IMG/VR virus record: IMGVR_UViG_3300025326_000030 | Location: 1 to 64,000 of that record | Strand: one strand, 5' to 3' | Origin: a virus | Length of the DNA stretch: 64,000 nt | Part shown: one piece after another, positions 41,752 through 49,720 of the stretch | Numbering within the stretch: position 1 is the first letter of the stretch | How the letters are laid out: the number at the start of each line of letters is the position of its first letter | The notes under the pieces: model-generated | What the model saw: the letters and a program-made list of their open reading frames with translations, nothing else | Told to the model about the DNA's origin: nothing | Databases searched by the model: none | Program-made: the position numbers and the translations under genes

Positions 41752-41983
41752 TTTCAGCTTCCCCCAGAGCGGCTTTCATTGCTTTTATTACTCCTTCAAG
41801 TACGGCATTTTCTTTTTCAAGGGATTCTTGTTTCTCGCGCTCACGAACTAGAAACTCAATGGCATCTTTTTCTAATCGTCGGCTCCGATCAAGTTCGTAC
41901 CTATTCCTCATAAGCATAATGCCGTAATCATCAATACGACCACGAATCAGGAATTCCAGAACCGTCTTGTTATCGGTTTCCAT
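41741..41983 (-). CDS. Small coiled-coil protein, tandem paralogue of 41515-41751
   Basis: 80 residues from ATG 41983, which has AGGAAG upstream. The same N-terminal block and Arg/Glu-rich coiled coil as its neighbour, diverged to about half identity by eye. It may form a hetero-oligomer with the other copy. Confidence 0.55.
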   Translation of the reverse strand: METDNKTVLEFLIRGRIDDYGIMLMRNRYELDRSRRLEKDAIEFLVREREKQESLEKENAVLEGVIKAMKAALGEAENGS

Positions 41984-42326
41984 TTTCAGCTTCCTTATAC
42001 TTGATAAATTGTTCACAAAGGAACAGTGCGGCGTCTTCTCTTCTCAACCCATAAAGATGAACCATGTCCTTAGTGGTTAATCGGTCGTTCTGTAGATACC
42101 ACAAGAGTTCCCATGCAGCATCTAGGCTCTGGGTATAATGAGGCAATAATCTATATTCTTTCCCATTATCAGTAACGTAAACATCCACTGTATATTCCCA
42201 ACTATGAACCGGAAAGCTAACTTTCAATCCAGATAATTCTGCAACTCTTATATCAATTTTTCTTTCCTGTCTAAGAAGTTCGATCTCTTTTTCTTCTGCC
42301 TCTTTGGTATAAATTTTCTGTCTCAT
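41970..42326 (-). CDS. Hypothetical protein, ABA-sandwich-like
   Basis: 118 residues from ATG 42326, which overlaps the methyltransferase stop. The C-terminal half (TQSLDAAWELLWYL then EDAALFLCEQFIKY) resembles the small phage ABA-sandwich proteins also seen at 48049 and 53802. The first 30 residues are a charged helix. Confidence 0.45.
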   Translation of the reverse strand: MRQKIYTKEAEEKEIELLRQERKIDIRVAELSGLKVSFPVHSWEYTVDVYVTDNGKEYRLLPHYTQSLDAAWELLWYLQNDRLTTKDMVHLYGLRREDAALFLCEQFIKYKEAENGNR

Positions 42327-42880
42327 TTCAGCCTCAACATTCTCAGACCACCCCAAGTGGTATTGGTATTCTTATCTACGGGTGCATGAACTGTCAAGAT
42401 TCCGCAATCTACCCCGAAGTAGTGCAATGAATCACTAATGGCACGCTTAACTTCTGGATTATGAGCATCATGGAAGAGCAGCACTGCCCCCAGTTCTGAC
42501 ATTGAAAGCGCACACTCAATATCTTGCTTCACCCCTCGATAGGAATGGTCGCCATCAATGAACACGAAGTCAAATAGAATATTAGCCTCAGTATCTCGTC
42601 GGCTTGCATACAAGTCCCAGCTACTACCCTTAATCAGGGCAACATCGGGTAAGGCGTCGACAAAAACTTCCAATTCTGGCTGCGGGTTAATATCTACGCA
42701 ATGCAGATTCCCGCAACCATTAGCAAGCATAGCTTGATGTATGATTCTGGCAGACCCGCCAAAGGCAGAACCAATTTCAAGGATATTTGTTGGTCGCAGT
42801 CCTCGAACCAATGCGTAGAGCATAATCTTCTCATCGGGTTCAAGTAAGGCGCGAATGTCTAAAATTTTATTTATATCCAT
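42323..42880 (-). CDS. Class I SAM methyltransferase, CmcI-like, paralogue of 40707-41246
   Basis: 185 residues. Shares MLYALVRGLRPTN, ILEIGSAFGGSARIIHQAM, CVDINP, FVFIDGDHSYRGVKQDI and LLFHDAHNPEVKRAI with the enzyme at 40707. The two probably methylate different positions of one glycan. About 1 kb of small genes separates the copies. Confidence 0.82.
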   Translation of the reverse strand: MDINKILDIRALLEPDEKIMLYALVRGLRPTNILEIGSAFGGSARIIHQAMLANGCGNLHCVDINPQPELEVFVDALPDVALIKGSSWDLYASRRDTEANILFDFVFIDGDHSYRGVKQDIECALSMSELGAVLLFHDAHNPEVKRAISDSLHYFGVDCGILTVHAPVDKNTNTTWGGLRMLRLK

Positions 42881-43212
42881 TTTGCCAAATCCTCTTTAAT
42901 CCTCGCTAGAGTTTCACCCGCCAGGCACTTTGTTTTAAGCCACTCAATAGCATCCTCAGATGTCCAAAAGCTATGCTCAACTGCTACCTTAAGAGCATCA
43001 AACAGTTCTTCGGTCTCTTCATTGGTAAGGCGCATAATCAATTTAATTTCGCCTTTGGTTTGTTCCCATCTGGAATAAATGGGATGACTAAAGACAAAAA
43101 CAGGAATGGCGAATGCGCTAGTAATTAGTTCAGTAACCTTCTTTTCAAATTCATTTCTGTCGAAACCTTCTGGTGGTTCCGGAAGTCCTATCTCCAAGAG
43201 AATGTCATTCAT
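42871..43212 (-). CDS. Hypothetical protein
   Basis: 113 residues from ATG 43212 (MNDILLEIG), overlapping the previous stop. Helical, with several Glu/Lys stretches and no recognised family. An alternative longer start at 43269 overlaps the membrane gene more and has no ribosome-binding site. Confidence 0.45.
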   Translation of the reverse strand: MNDILLEIGLPEPPEGFDRNEFEKKVTELITSAFAIPVFVFSHPIYSRWEQTKGEIKLIMRLTNEETEELFDALKVAVEHSFWTSEDAIEWLKTKCLAGETLARIKEDLAKWI

Positions 43213-43390
43213 AGCGGCTTTTTCTACTATTGGTATAGTAATTGTTGAGAAAACCCCATGACCAAACAACTATCAATGCCCACCAAGGGCGATCTGATGC
43301 TACCAAAAACGCTGGTATGCCATAAGCAATTGCGAGATTGAAGACCAATACTGACACAATTATCATTATTGCTTGTGTTTTATCTATCAT
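43205..43390 (-). CDS. Small membrane protein
   Basis: 61 residues with two hydrophobic segments (about 7-27 and 34-49) and a Tyr/Asn/Lys-rich end. It overlaps both neighbours by a few bases. Holin-like size and layout, but nothing diagnostic. Confidence 0.5.
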   Translation of the reverse strand: MIDKTQAIMIIVSVLVFNLAIAYGIPAFLVASDRPWWALIVVWSWGFLNNYYTNSRKSRYE

Positions 43391-43584
43391 AACCCCATAA
43401 ATCCTTCCGACTTAACTTCAAACAAGATATTTTGCAACACTGATTTTTTCATCTCTCTATTAAGTGGACAAAGCATCCTATGAGTATAGCGCAACCACAG
43501 GGGAAGTTGCCCACGCTTCTGAATGTCTGCCAGTAAATACCACCGATGAATTGCCGCGAGCAATTCTGGGGTGAATGCCATCAT
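43387..43584 (-). CDS. Hypothetical small protein
   Basis: 65 residues, with aromatic and basic residues and no domain recognised. It overlaps 43205-43390 and 43581-43859 by four bases each. Confidence 0.45.
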   Translation of the reverse strand: MMAFTPELLAAIHRWYLLADIQKRGQLPLWLRYTHRMLCPLNREMKKSVLQNILFEVKSEGFMGL

Positions 43585-43859
43585 TTATCTTCTCCGTTCA
43601 TAATGGAGTTAACGACATCCTTAGCAATCTCTTGGGCAAGACTTTGCAATGCTGATACTGCTGCTAGTATTGCCCTTATCTGATTTTCTCGGTTGTTGGA
43701 ATCATATCCATCTGGTACGCCATACATCTTAATGAAATTCTTCAAGAATAACTTACCCTTAGCAGTCATTTCTATAGGTCTTTCCCCTTTGGAAAAGATA
43801 ATATATCCGAGAGCGTATGCCTGTAAGAGTAATTCTACTTGTCGTTTCTTATTCATCAT
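43581..43859 (-). CDS. Hypothetical protein
   Basis: 92 residues from ATG 43859, which has GGAG upstream. Helical; the KGKLFLKNFIKMYGV and EIAKDVVNSIMN segments look like short packing helices. No family recognised. Confidence 0.45.
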   Translation of the reverse strand: MMNKKRQVELLLQAYALGYIIFSKGERPIEMTAKGKLFLKNFIKMYGVPDGYDSNNRENQIRAILAAVSALQSLAQEIAKDVVNSIMNGEDK

Positions 43860-44116
43860 ACCAACTCCAACAAAACCAAGCACAATTCCTGCATTTCTTT
43901 GAGGGTTAAGTCTGTTCGTATAGCGCCAATTCCACCACGATAAACCAGGAGTTTAGCTTTTTGTTCGGTGCTGTATTTAGAGATTTCAATATATCCAGTT
44001 CCTTCTGTATCGCGTCGATAATAAAGGCTTCCATCAGGGACATATCCACTACCATGACAAAACCCGCAAAAAGATATGGGTTCTCCTTCCTCTGGGTGAC
44101 ATTTAGGACACTGCAT
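43856..44116 (-). CDS. Small protein with DnaJ-type zinc-finger motifs
   Basis: 86 residues from ATG 44116, preceded by AGGAAAA. CPKCHPEEGEP and CGFCHGSGYV are CxxCxGxG-like repeats as in the DnaJ cysteine-rich domain, with only two units instead of four. The rest is a small beta domain. Possible co-chaperone-like or RNA-binding role. Confidence 0.6.
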   Translation of the reverse strand: MQCPKCHPEEGEPISFCGFCHGSGYVPDGSLYYRRDTEGTGYIEISKYSTEQKAKLLVYRGGIGAIRTDLTLKEMQELCLVLLELV

Positions 44117-44375
44117 TTTTCCTAATCCATTCCTCTCCATCAATAAAGATACTTAACAACCATTCGTACTCATGCAAAGATTCATCTAATTCCCATACAC
44201 AGATAGCATCCTCTGGTTCAATCCCTGAAATTTCGAGCGCGTAACTACGAGCAACCTCAAGGTCCAAAAAGGCTTCACTCCAAGAAGCACCCATCACAAT
44301 ATCATCAACTAAATACGCTGTGCGACCATGCTTCTGGATTGCCGCCTCTGTCTGAAATTCCTTTGCGGTTAACAT
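44103..44375 (-). CDS. Hypothetical protein
   Basis: 90 residues, acidic, alternating helix and strand. Overlaps both neighbours. No family recognised. Confidence 0.45.
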   Translation of the reverse strand: MLTAKEFQTEAAIQKHGRTAYLVDDIVMGASWSEAFLDLEVARSYALEISGIEPEDAICVWELDESLHEYEWLLSIFIDGEEWIRKNAVS

Positions 44376-45175
44376 TAGAACATCTTCTCCTGTTTAGTTT
44401 CTCTTAATTCTTGCGGGTATTCTTCGCGCCAGTGGGCGAGGACAGTCCCCAGAGAGGGCTTCAGATTACCCTTGAAAAAAACTTTGGTCTTATGCCCATC
44501 TAGCACGGATAATACATTTCGAAGGTGTTGTGGATCAGGTTGGTAATATGTATTTCCCCGACTGGCAGCACCAACCACTGCCCATTGGATACAATCAGAT
44601 GCTTTGCGGTTTAGGACGATACTCATATCCCATGAAAATGGTTCAATAGAGAGCCAGCGGACCGCTACGGGCAATTTCGCCAAAATGTCCAAGATATAAT
44701 CCAGAAATTTCTCTTGTTTGTGCAAGGTTAATTTTTTACCATTAATCTCGCTTGGGGGTACTGATGCGCCAAGCCACACATTTGGCGGAAACTTGAAATC
44801 TCTATATCTTAAAGGGTTTTTGGTCAAGAAAAGAAAAGTGTGCCAATGAGCGCGTTCGCACATATCTAAGATTTGCTGAATTTGCCATTCGGGCACCCAC
44901 CAACCAAATACATCAGCCATTGAACCATTAAAGATACGAGCAGGCTCCTTAACCTTTAAAGGTTCTTCTATCCGATTAGGATGCCAGTAATGATGAGCAA
45001 ACCCCTGTGGGTAAAAAGGAGAAGCCACGCCTTCTGCAATATCTTCTGCATAACAATTGGCAGACTGACCATCAGGCATAGTCCAATGACAATCATGCTG
45101 ACAACCTGCCACAATGTTATGCGTATAATGAACGTATTCAATTCCACGTCCCTTATTGGTCTGTTGTTTCTGCAT
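44375..45175 (-). CDS. DUF5131 (phage Gp37/Gp68) family protein
   Basis: 266 residues from ATG 45175, with GGGGGGAAAG upstream. The N-terminus has the signature HNIVAGCQHDCHW then ANCYAED, three cysteines that in this family are thought to hold an iron-sulphur cluster (radical-SAM-like). WIFNGSMADVFG-like and WLGASVPPSE blocks follow (here RIFNGSMADVFG, VWLGASVPP). The enzyme's activity is not established. It is common in phages and mobile elements. Confidence 0.82.
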   Translation of the reverse strand: MQKQQTNKGRGIEYVHYTHNIVAGCQHDCHWTMPDGQSANCYAEDIAEGVASPFYPQGFAHHYWHPNRIEEPLKVKEPARIFNGSMADVFGWWVPEWQIQQILDMCERAHWHTFLFLTKNPLRYRDFKFPPNVWLGASVPPSEINGKKLTLHKQEKFLDYILDILAKLPVAVRWLSIEPFSWDMSIVLNRKASDCIQWAVVGAASRGNTYYQPDPQHLRNVLSVLDGHKTKVFFKGNLKPSLGTVLAHWREEYPQELRETKQEKMF

Positions 45176-45482
45176 CTTTCCCCCCTGATTCATTACCCTC
45201 AGTATCCTTTTCCGCAAAGGCTTGTAACGGATCGACTTTCTTAATGGTTTCTTCTGGGTAGAAGATCACACCATCAAAACAAATCGCTATCATGCGTTTA
45301 TCTTCTTTAGCGGGGGGGTGCCAAATAGTGCTTTCCTCAATAAGAAGACAAACACCATTGGGATCATAGCGAATCTTTTCTACTGCCTTCAGAACCATAA
45401 TGCGTTCTGCTTCCGTGTTGTCTGTTACATCAGCTAGAATACAAGGGTCTTCGCCAACAAATTCGATACTAACTCTGCTCAT
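45153..45482 (-). CDS. Hypothetical protein
   Basis: 109 residues, mixed alpha/beta with an acidic C-terminus, no recognised domain. Its start overlaps the stop of the kinase-like methyltransferase gene by four bases, and its C-terminal coding end overlaps the start of the DUF5131 gene. Confidence 0.45.
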   Translation of the reverse strand: MSRVSIEFVGEDPCILADVTDNTEAERIMVLKAVEKIRYDPNGVCLLIEESTIWHPPAKEDKRMIAICFDGVIFYPEETIKKVDPLQAFAEKDTEGNESGGKDAETTDQ

Positions 45483-46528
45483 TTTCTTTCTCCATGAACC
45501 ACTAAGCGTTTATAATCCGCCGAACGATAACTCTTTAGAATTTCAAAGTGCTTCTCTACCCATTGCATTCCTTCCTCTTGCTCAGAAGCGTGAAACTCAC
45601 AGATAATTCGCTTCTGAGCAACTCGCCTTACCCATTGGGGAAGACCAATGTGATGCGATACGTTCAGGAATAATACGAGATCATATTGCTCAAAGGGTCC
45701 AGCTTGGTACTGGTTCAAATCTTCTGCTTGATAATCCACGTTCCACGCACCAGTAAAAATAGAGTATTCTCTAGCTGCCTCAATAGTCTTGGCGTGGTCA
45801 ATTCCCAAACCGCGCCCAAAGTAATTAAGGAACATACCACCAGAACACCCCACATCTAAGATGCGTTCTGGCACAAATCCAAGATTATCCAATCCCAAGT
45901 CACTGATGCGCGTCCGTGTATCCCGACAGGTATCTACTTCCCCCACATCCTCTAAGGGGTATTGATAGGGGCGATCTCCAAATTTGGTGCTTGCCCAAAA
46001 GCGGTTCATCATGCGCCATTCATAGTCTGGCGCAAGCCTAAACCCCTGAAAATCAACCCACTTACCACCAACAAAGTTGACTACACTGTTATCAAAGCCA
46101 GGATAAGTAAATCCAAGCAAGTCTCCCAACTGCATGATTTGGTCGTAGACTGTCTTCGCACTATCAACAGAAGCAGACCAATCGGATTCTCCGGCGTCTT
46201 CAACTACTTGCACCGGACGCCTCATGCCGTAGTGGTCAGTCCATGTTTCAAGTCCATACACTCGTGGCGCAAGTCCGCGCATCGCGCAAAGATTTTGTAC
46301 CACAAGGGTTTCTCTTAAGGGTGAATACTGGGCTTCTGGCAAATAGAAGGTTCCCCATAGGTATTCTTCCATAGTTTCATCTGGTCTTAGGGGTCGATGA
46401 TGAATCTTGAGTGCGATATTCTTTCGGTTATATTTCTGACTAACCTTTTCTACGCCTTCTCCTCGGTACATAAAAGCCCATGTGCCAACTTGTAAGGGAA
46501 GCGTAATGACATCATTCAGTCTTAGCAT
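45479..46528 (-). CDS. Kinase-like domain fused to a class I methyltransferase
   Basis: 349 residues. Residues about 15-190 have features of a small kinase-like fold: ALKIHH with Lys41 as the ATP-binding lysine candidate, a Glu-rich helix, then FDNSVVNFVGGKWVDFQGF in the place of the catalytic and DFG-type loops. The usual HRD is replaced by FDN, so activity is uncertain. From about 222 a SAM methyltransferase follows: ILDVGCSGGMFLNYFG, GIDHAK, DLVLFLNVSHHI. Similar fusions are linked to lipopolysaccharide-type sugar modification. It overlaps both neighbours. Confidence 0.65.
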   Translation of the reverse strand: MLRLNDVITLPLQVGTWAFMYRGEGVEKVSQKYNRKNIALKIHHRPLRPDETMEEYLWGTFYLPEAQYSPLRETLVVQNLCAMRGLAPRVYGLETWTDHYGMRRPVQVVEDAGESDWSASVDSAKTVYDQIMQLGDLLGFTYPGFDNSVVNFVGGKWVDFQGFRLAPDYEWRMMNRFWASTKFGDRPYQYPLEDVGEVDTCRDTRTRISDLGLDNLGFVPERILDVGCSGGMFLNYFGRGLGIDHAKTIEAAREYSIFTGAWNVDYQAEDLNQYQAGPFEQYDLVLFLNVSHHIGLPQWVRRVAQKRIICEFHASEQEEGMQWVEKHFEILKSYRSADYKRLVVHGERK

Positions 46529-47534
46529 TAGTTGGCTCCGTATTATCTGGGATTAAGAATTGCCAGTTCACAATAGTGGTGGCATAAGACCCATGTTCTA
46601 CCCGAAAGAATGTGCCACGAGTCATCAGGAAATTAGCTACACCGATGCTTCCTGAATATTCGTAGTAACCCCGAAGGAGTTCGGCATAGACTTCCAGATT
46701 TCCCTTGAGGTATTCTCCCGTCTTGTACCCAGTGGGGGCAAGTACACTGGCTTGTTTCTGGGGAACGCTGATTGCATTGGTAGCATGGTTAGATGGATCG
46801 GGCTTTTCCTCAAGATAATCATAGGCAACTTGCCATGCTATTTCATAGATTTGATTGTAACTTTCGGTGCTGATAAGGGCTGTGTGCTGACTGTTGATTG
46901 CCCATTTGTCTGTACCGCCAAGCCAACTTGCAACAGATTCCCACTTTGCATTGAGTACGGCGAAATAGAGGTCATCACCTCCAACCTGATAAACGTGTCT
47001 GGTGGTTGCCAAAGCGTTAAACACGACCCAAGAGAGCATTGCACTAAAGCCATCTCCAAATTCTCCTTCACTCGACTCATGGTAAACCACCAAAGCAACA
47101 AGTCTCACCTCTTTTTCGGAAAGAGACAGTAAGCGACTGGGAGTTTTGAGGACAGTCCTATTGTATTGGTCTATGCCTCTCCCATATTCAAACCCCGAAG
47201 CCGCTTCGCGCAAGACCAACAGCTTCACTTGCTCTGGGGTGAGGTCATCCACATCTCTCAAGGCGCGATTTCCGAAAGCCATCGCACATTGATAGGGGAA
47301 ATACAGCTTGGGCATAACCATTGTTTCCTGTTCCCACTCCTGGTTCGATTCCCCTGCGGTATCTTCTGCCAACTTAATCTCATCTCCCATTTGCAAGGAA
47401 AGATAATATTGCTGCCAGTATTCGTAGGGGTTATACGAAAATTGTGGAACAGATTCAATCTTGCACCAATCACCATTAATGGTCATGTTCTGCGGTCCAA
47501 CTAGTAAAGATAGGATAAGCATCCATTTCAGCAA
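46512..47534 (-). CDS. Secreted protein, possible cell-wall hydrolase
   Basis: 340 residues. A cleavable-looking signal sequence (residues 1-20, hydrophobic). A central stretch VVYHESSEGEFGDGFSAMLS then WVVFNALATT resembles SleB-type cell-wall hydrolases, in which a Glu-rich loop and a helix with a conserved Asn form the site; the match is weak. The C-terminal 100 residues are aromatic and beta-rich. A role in lysis or envelope penetration is a reasonable guess. Confidence 0.45.
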   Translation of the reverse strand: MLKWMLILSLLVGPQNMTINGDWCKIESVPQFSYNPYEYWQQYYLSLQMGDEIKLAEDTAGESNQEWEQETMVMPKLYFPYQCAMAFGNRALRDVDDLTPEQVKLLVLREAASGFEYGRGIDQYNRTVLKTPSRLLSLSEKEVRLVALVVYHESSEGEFGDGFSAMLSWVVFNALATTRHVYQVGGDDLYFAVLNAKWESVASWLGGTDKWAINSQHTALISTESYNQIYEIAWQVAYDYLEEKPDPSNHATNAISVPQKQASVLAPTGYKTGEYLKGNLEVYAELLRGYYEYSGSIGVANFLMTRGTFFRVEHGSYATTIVNWQFLIPDNTEPTNAKTE

Positions 47535-48062
47535 CTACAATTCCTTCGGAATCGTCACCTTGGTTTTGGGGACGGTCTTCACTTCAAGATTCGCTTGTAT
47601 TTCAGGAGCAAGTCTGGATAGAATATCCTTGACTTCCTTCTCGTCCAACTTCACACATGCCCACAGGTTTTGTTCCAAGAGATACGCAATTAGCCTGGGG
47701 GTATTGTATGAATACTCCAACTCGATATAAACCTCTAGGGGCGCGGGAACTTCTTCGCCATTCTCGTGGGCTTTGGCTGCCAGAGAGCGAACATTGCGCT
47801 CTTCTGACGTTACGAGTTTCGTAATAAAATCCTTTTCTGCTTCCAACTTTTTGAGTTGGGGAATTTCTTCATAAATATCATGAATTTCCTGATTCACAAT
47901 CATTTTGTGGGTACGCGCATAGCGTAAAGAGACCAAGGCACCCTCAAGCGGATCGGCTGCCACCAAGCCAATTTGGGCTTTGACAATTTCGCCATCGGGG
48001 GTGAAATATTTCCCATCTTGTTCGAGCAGATATTCATTATCTTCTGTTTTATAGACTCTCAT
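47535..48062 (-). CDS. Hypothetical coiled-coil protein
   Basis: 175 residues from ATG 48062, preceded by AGGAG. The N-terminal 35 residues are a small beta unit (YLLEQDGKYFTPDGEIV); a helical, charged middle follows, then a basic C-terminus. No recognised family. Confidence 0.5.
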   Translation of the reverse strand: MRVYKTEDNEYLLEQDGKYFTPDGEIVKAQIGLVAADPLEGALVSLRYARTHKMIVNQEIHDIYEEIPQLKKLEAEKDFITKLVTSEERNVRSLAAKAHENGEEVPAPLEVYIELEYSYNTPRLIAYLLEQNLWACVKLDEKEVKDILSRLAPEIQANLEVKTVPKTKVTIPKEL

Positions 48063-48480
48063 TTTTACTCTCCTCTTGATAATCCCTAAACAACAGCCAC
48101 GCCTCGCACAAGGCGCGGGCAGCATTAGAGTTGTTGGTATATCCTATTGTGTATTCATTTCCACTTTTCGTTTTGTAAATAAACGCCTCTGTGTCATGTC
48201 CTTCCCGCTGTTCAAGTCGGTGCTTACAACCAATAGCAAGTGGCAAACTCCATGCCATATCCAATTCCTGCGTATGATTGCCTTGTACATCATAATGGCG
48301 ATACCAAAAATCATCTGGCTTAGGTATTCCCTCAATTGGCTCCCGCCACCTATCTTTACCTTCTGGATTAACTAGAAACCAGTTATACGCATCGGTACGA
48401 AGCGTCCAGCCCAAGCGCGTCAATACCTCGCGCTCAAGTTCCCAATCTTCTAATTGACTATATTTATTGGCTATTACCAT
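48049..48480 (-). CDS. ABA-sandwich-like phage protein, paralogue of 53802-54200
   Basis: 143 residues. Begins with YSQLEDWELEREVLTRLGW, shared almost exactly with the protein at 53802 (YSKLEDWELEREVLKALGW). The C-terminal half has the LDMAWSLPLAIG and AARALCEAWLLF helices typical of small phage ABA-sandwich domains. Function unknown. Confidence 0.6.
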   Translation of the reverse strand: MVIANKYSQLEDWELEREVLTRLGWTLRTDAYNWFLVNPEGKDRWREPIEGIPKPDDFWYRHYDVQGNHTQELDMAWSLPLAIGCKHRLEQREGHDTEAFIYKTKSGNEYTIGYTNNSNAARALCEAWLLFRDYQEESKNESL

Positions 48481-48492
48481 TTTCCCTCTCCT

Positions 48493-48729
48493 CTAACTTG
48501 GGCAAGCCTGATGAAAACCAACAGAAGTATCGGTAATGCCTTCTCCATCGCGGTTTATTTCAATACGCTGAGTCATGTAATTACAAACCCATGTTTGATG
48601 GTCCTGTGTTGCTTCTATCCTCTGGATCAGGATAAAGAACATGAGACCGATGAACACCAACAGGAAACACATCATGAGATACATCTCTGATGGTTCACGC
48701 GAATGAAGGATTACTGGTTCGTTTTCCAT
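48493..48729 (-). CDS. Small membrane protein
   Basis: 78 residues. One or two hydrophobic segments (about 17-38, MYLMMCFLLVFIGLMFFILI) and a polar, Cys-containing tail. No family recognised. Confidence 0.5.
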   Translation of the reverse strand: MENEPVILHSREPSEMYLMMCFLLVFIGLMFFILIQRIEATQDHQTWVCNYMTQRIEINRDGEGITDTSVGFHQACPS

Positions 48730-49022
48730 TAGTTCACATTCTTTTCTCTAGCATAGATATTGGCTAACATTAAAAGCTCAAGAGAAACCACAAAGAAAAT
48801 CCTCGTGTTCTGTGAGCGCAGTGCTTGTTGAAGCGCATAGCAATCCAATTTCTTAAGGCATTGATGCGCCGCTTCGTGAGGGGTCCTATAGGCATACTCC
48901 TCAATAGACAATAGGAAACTGAGATCAACATTTTTATCACCTTCATATCCAGTTTCTACTGAATAGAGACCCCTATCGTCTTCTGTCACCTCAAAGTGAA
49001 TGGCTATCACGCTTTGGCTCAT
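48729..49022 (-). CDS. Hypothetical protein
   Basis: 97 residues from ATG 49022 (MSQSVIAIHF), which overlaps the end of 48991-49260. Mixed alpha/beta; no family recognised. A longer start at 49067 would overlap the neighbour by 77 bases. Confidence 0.45.
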   Translation of the reverse strand: MSQSVIAIHFEVTEDDRGLYSVETGYEGDKNVDLSFLLSIEEYAYRTPHEAAHQCLKKLDCYALQQALRSQNTRIFFVVSLELLMLANIYAREKNVN

Positions 49023-49260
49023 ACTGCTGGTCAGGATGCTCCTCATTGTAAATATCAATAACCACAAGGTGCAAGAGATATTTCTCCGGTAGGCTCAACT
49101 TTAAGAACGAATAAAGAATAGCTATCGGTTCTCCCTCACGGTTGATTCGAATTTCATCCGGCGCATCCAATGGAACGTCAACCGCCGTAATGCTTGCGCT
49201 GTCTTCTACGCCCTCTGATTCAAGGTAGTTTTCATTTTCGTAAACGTAGTAAGTGGTCAT
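48991..49260 (-). CDS. Hypothetical protein
   Basis: 89 residues, beta-rich N-terminus, acidic, no recognised family. It overlaps 49257-49475 by four bases. Confidence 0.45.
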   Translation of the reverse strand: MTTYYVYENENYLESEGVEDSASITAVDVPLDAPDEIRINREGEPIAILYSFLKLSLPEKYLLHLVVIDIYNEEHPDQQYEPKRDSHSL

Positions 49261-49475
49261 GACTTAAACTTCCCTTCGGTTAGGATAACGAAGTTAACCC
49301 AGACCACTATGAGAGTGAAGATAATATTGATAACCACAATCACGGCAGTCAAAAAGGCGAAGCGACCTAGCGAAAGCCTATTGGTGATGTAGTAAATCAA
49401 AACTATTACTTCTACAAGCCACGCGGGAATAGATACCGCAATGGCTTCCAACAAGGATAAGGTTCGTTCGGTCAT
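49257..49475 (-). CDS. Small two-helix membrane protein
   Basis: 72 residues with two long hydrophobic segments (about 10-30 and 43-66). Overlaps both neighbours by four bases, within the run leading to recA. Holin-like topology, unproven. Confidence 0.5.
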   Translation of the reverse strand: MTERTLSLLEAIAVSIPAWLVEVIVLIYYITNRLSLGRFAFLTAVIVVINIIFTLIVVWVNFVILTEGKFKS

Positions 49476-49720
49476 GCTTTTTCCTTAATGGCTACTAGCA
49501 CCTCTAGCCCCAAATCAGATAAGAAATAATGGGCTGCTTTGTTGTCTCCCGAACGCTCCAACATGCCCGCCGCCTCTAAACCATAAACAATCTTCCTGGC
49601 TTGAGACTGTGACATGTCCCACTTCTGGTAGAAGTCGTGGGCAAAGCGTTCGGTTCGCACACCAGCCTTATTATAAAACCATTCCAAAACTTCGATTAAC
49701 TTTTGTCGGTCTTTGTTCAC
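49472..49720 (-). CDS. Winged helix-turn-helix protein
   Basis: 82 residues. Recognition-helix region QSQARKIVYGLEAAGMLER followed by a wing-like strand pair (AHYFLSDLG), as in MarR/PadR-type winged helices. Directly downstream of recA with overlapping codons; a local regulator or a recombination accessory. Confidence 0.6.
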   Translation of the reverse strand: MNKDRQKLIEVLEWFYNKAGVRTERFAHDFYQKWDMSQSQARKIVYGLEAAGMLERSGDNKAAHYFLSDLGLEVLVAIKEKA

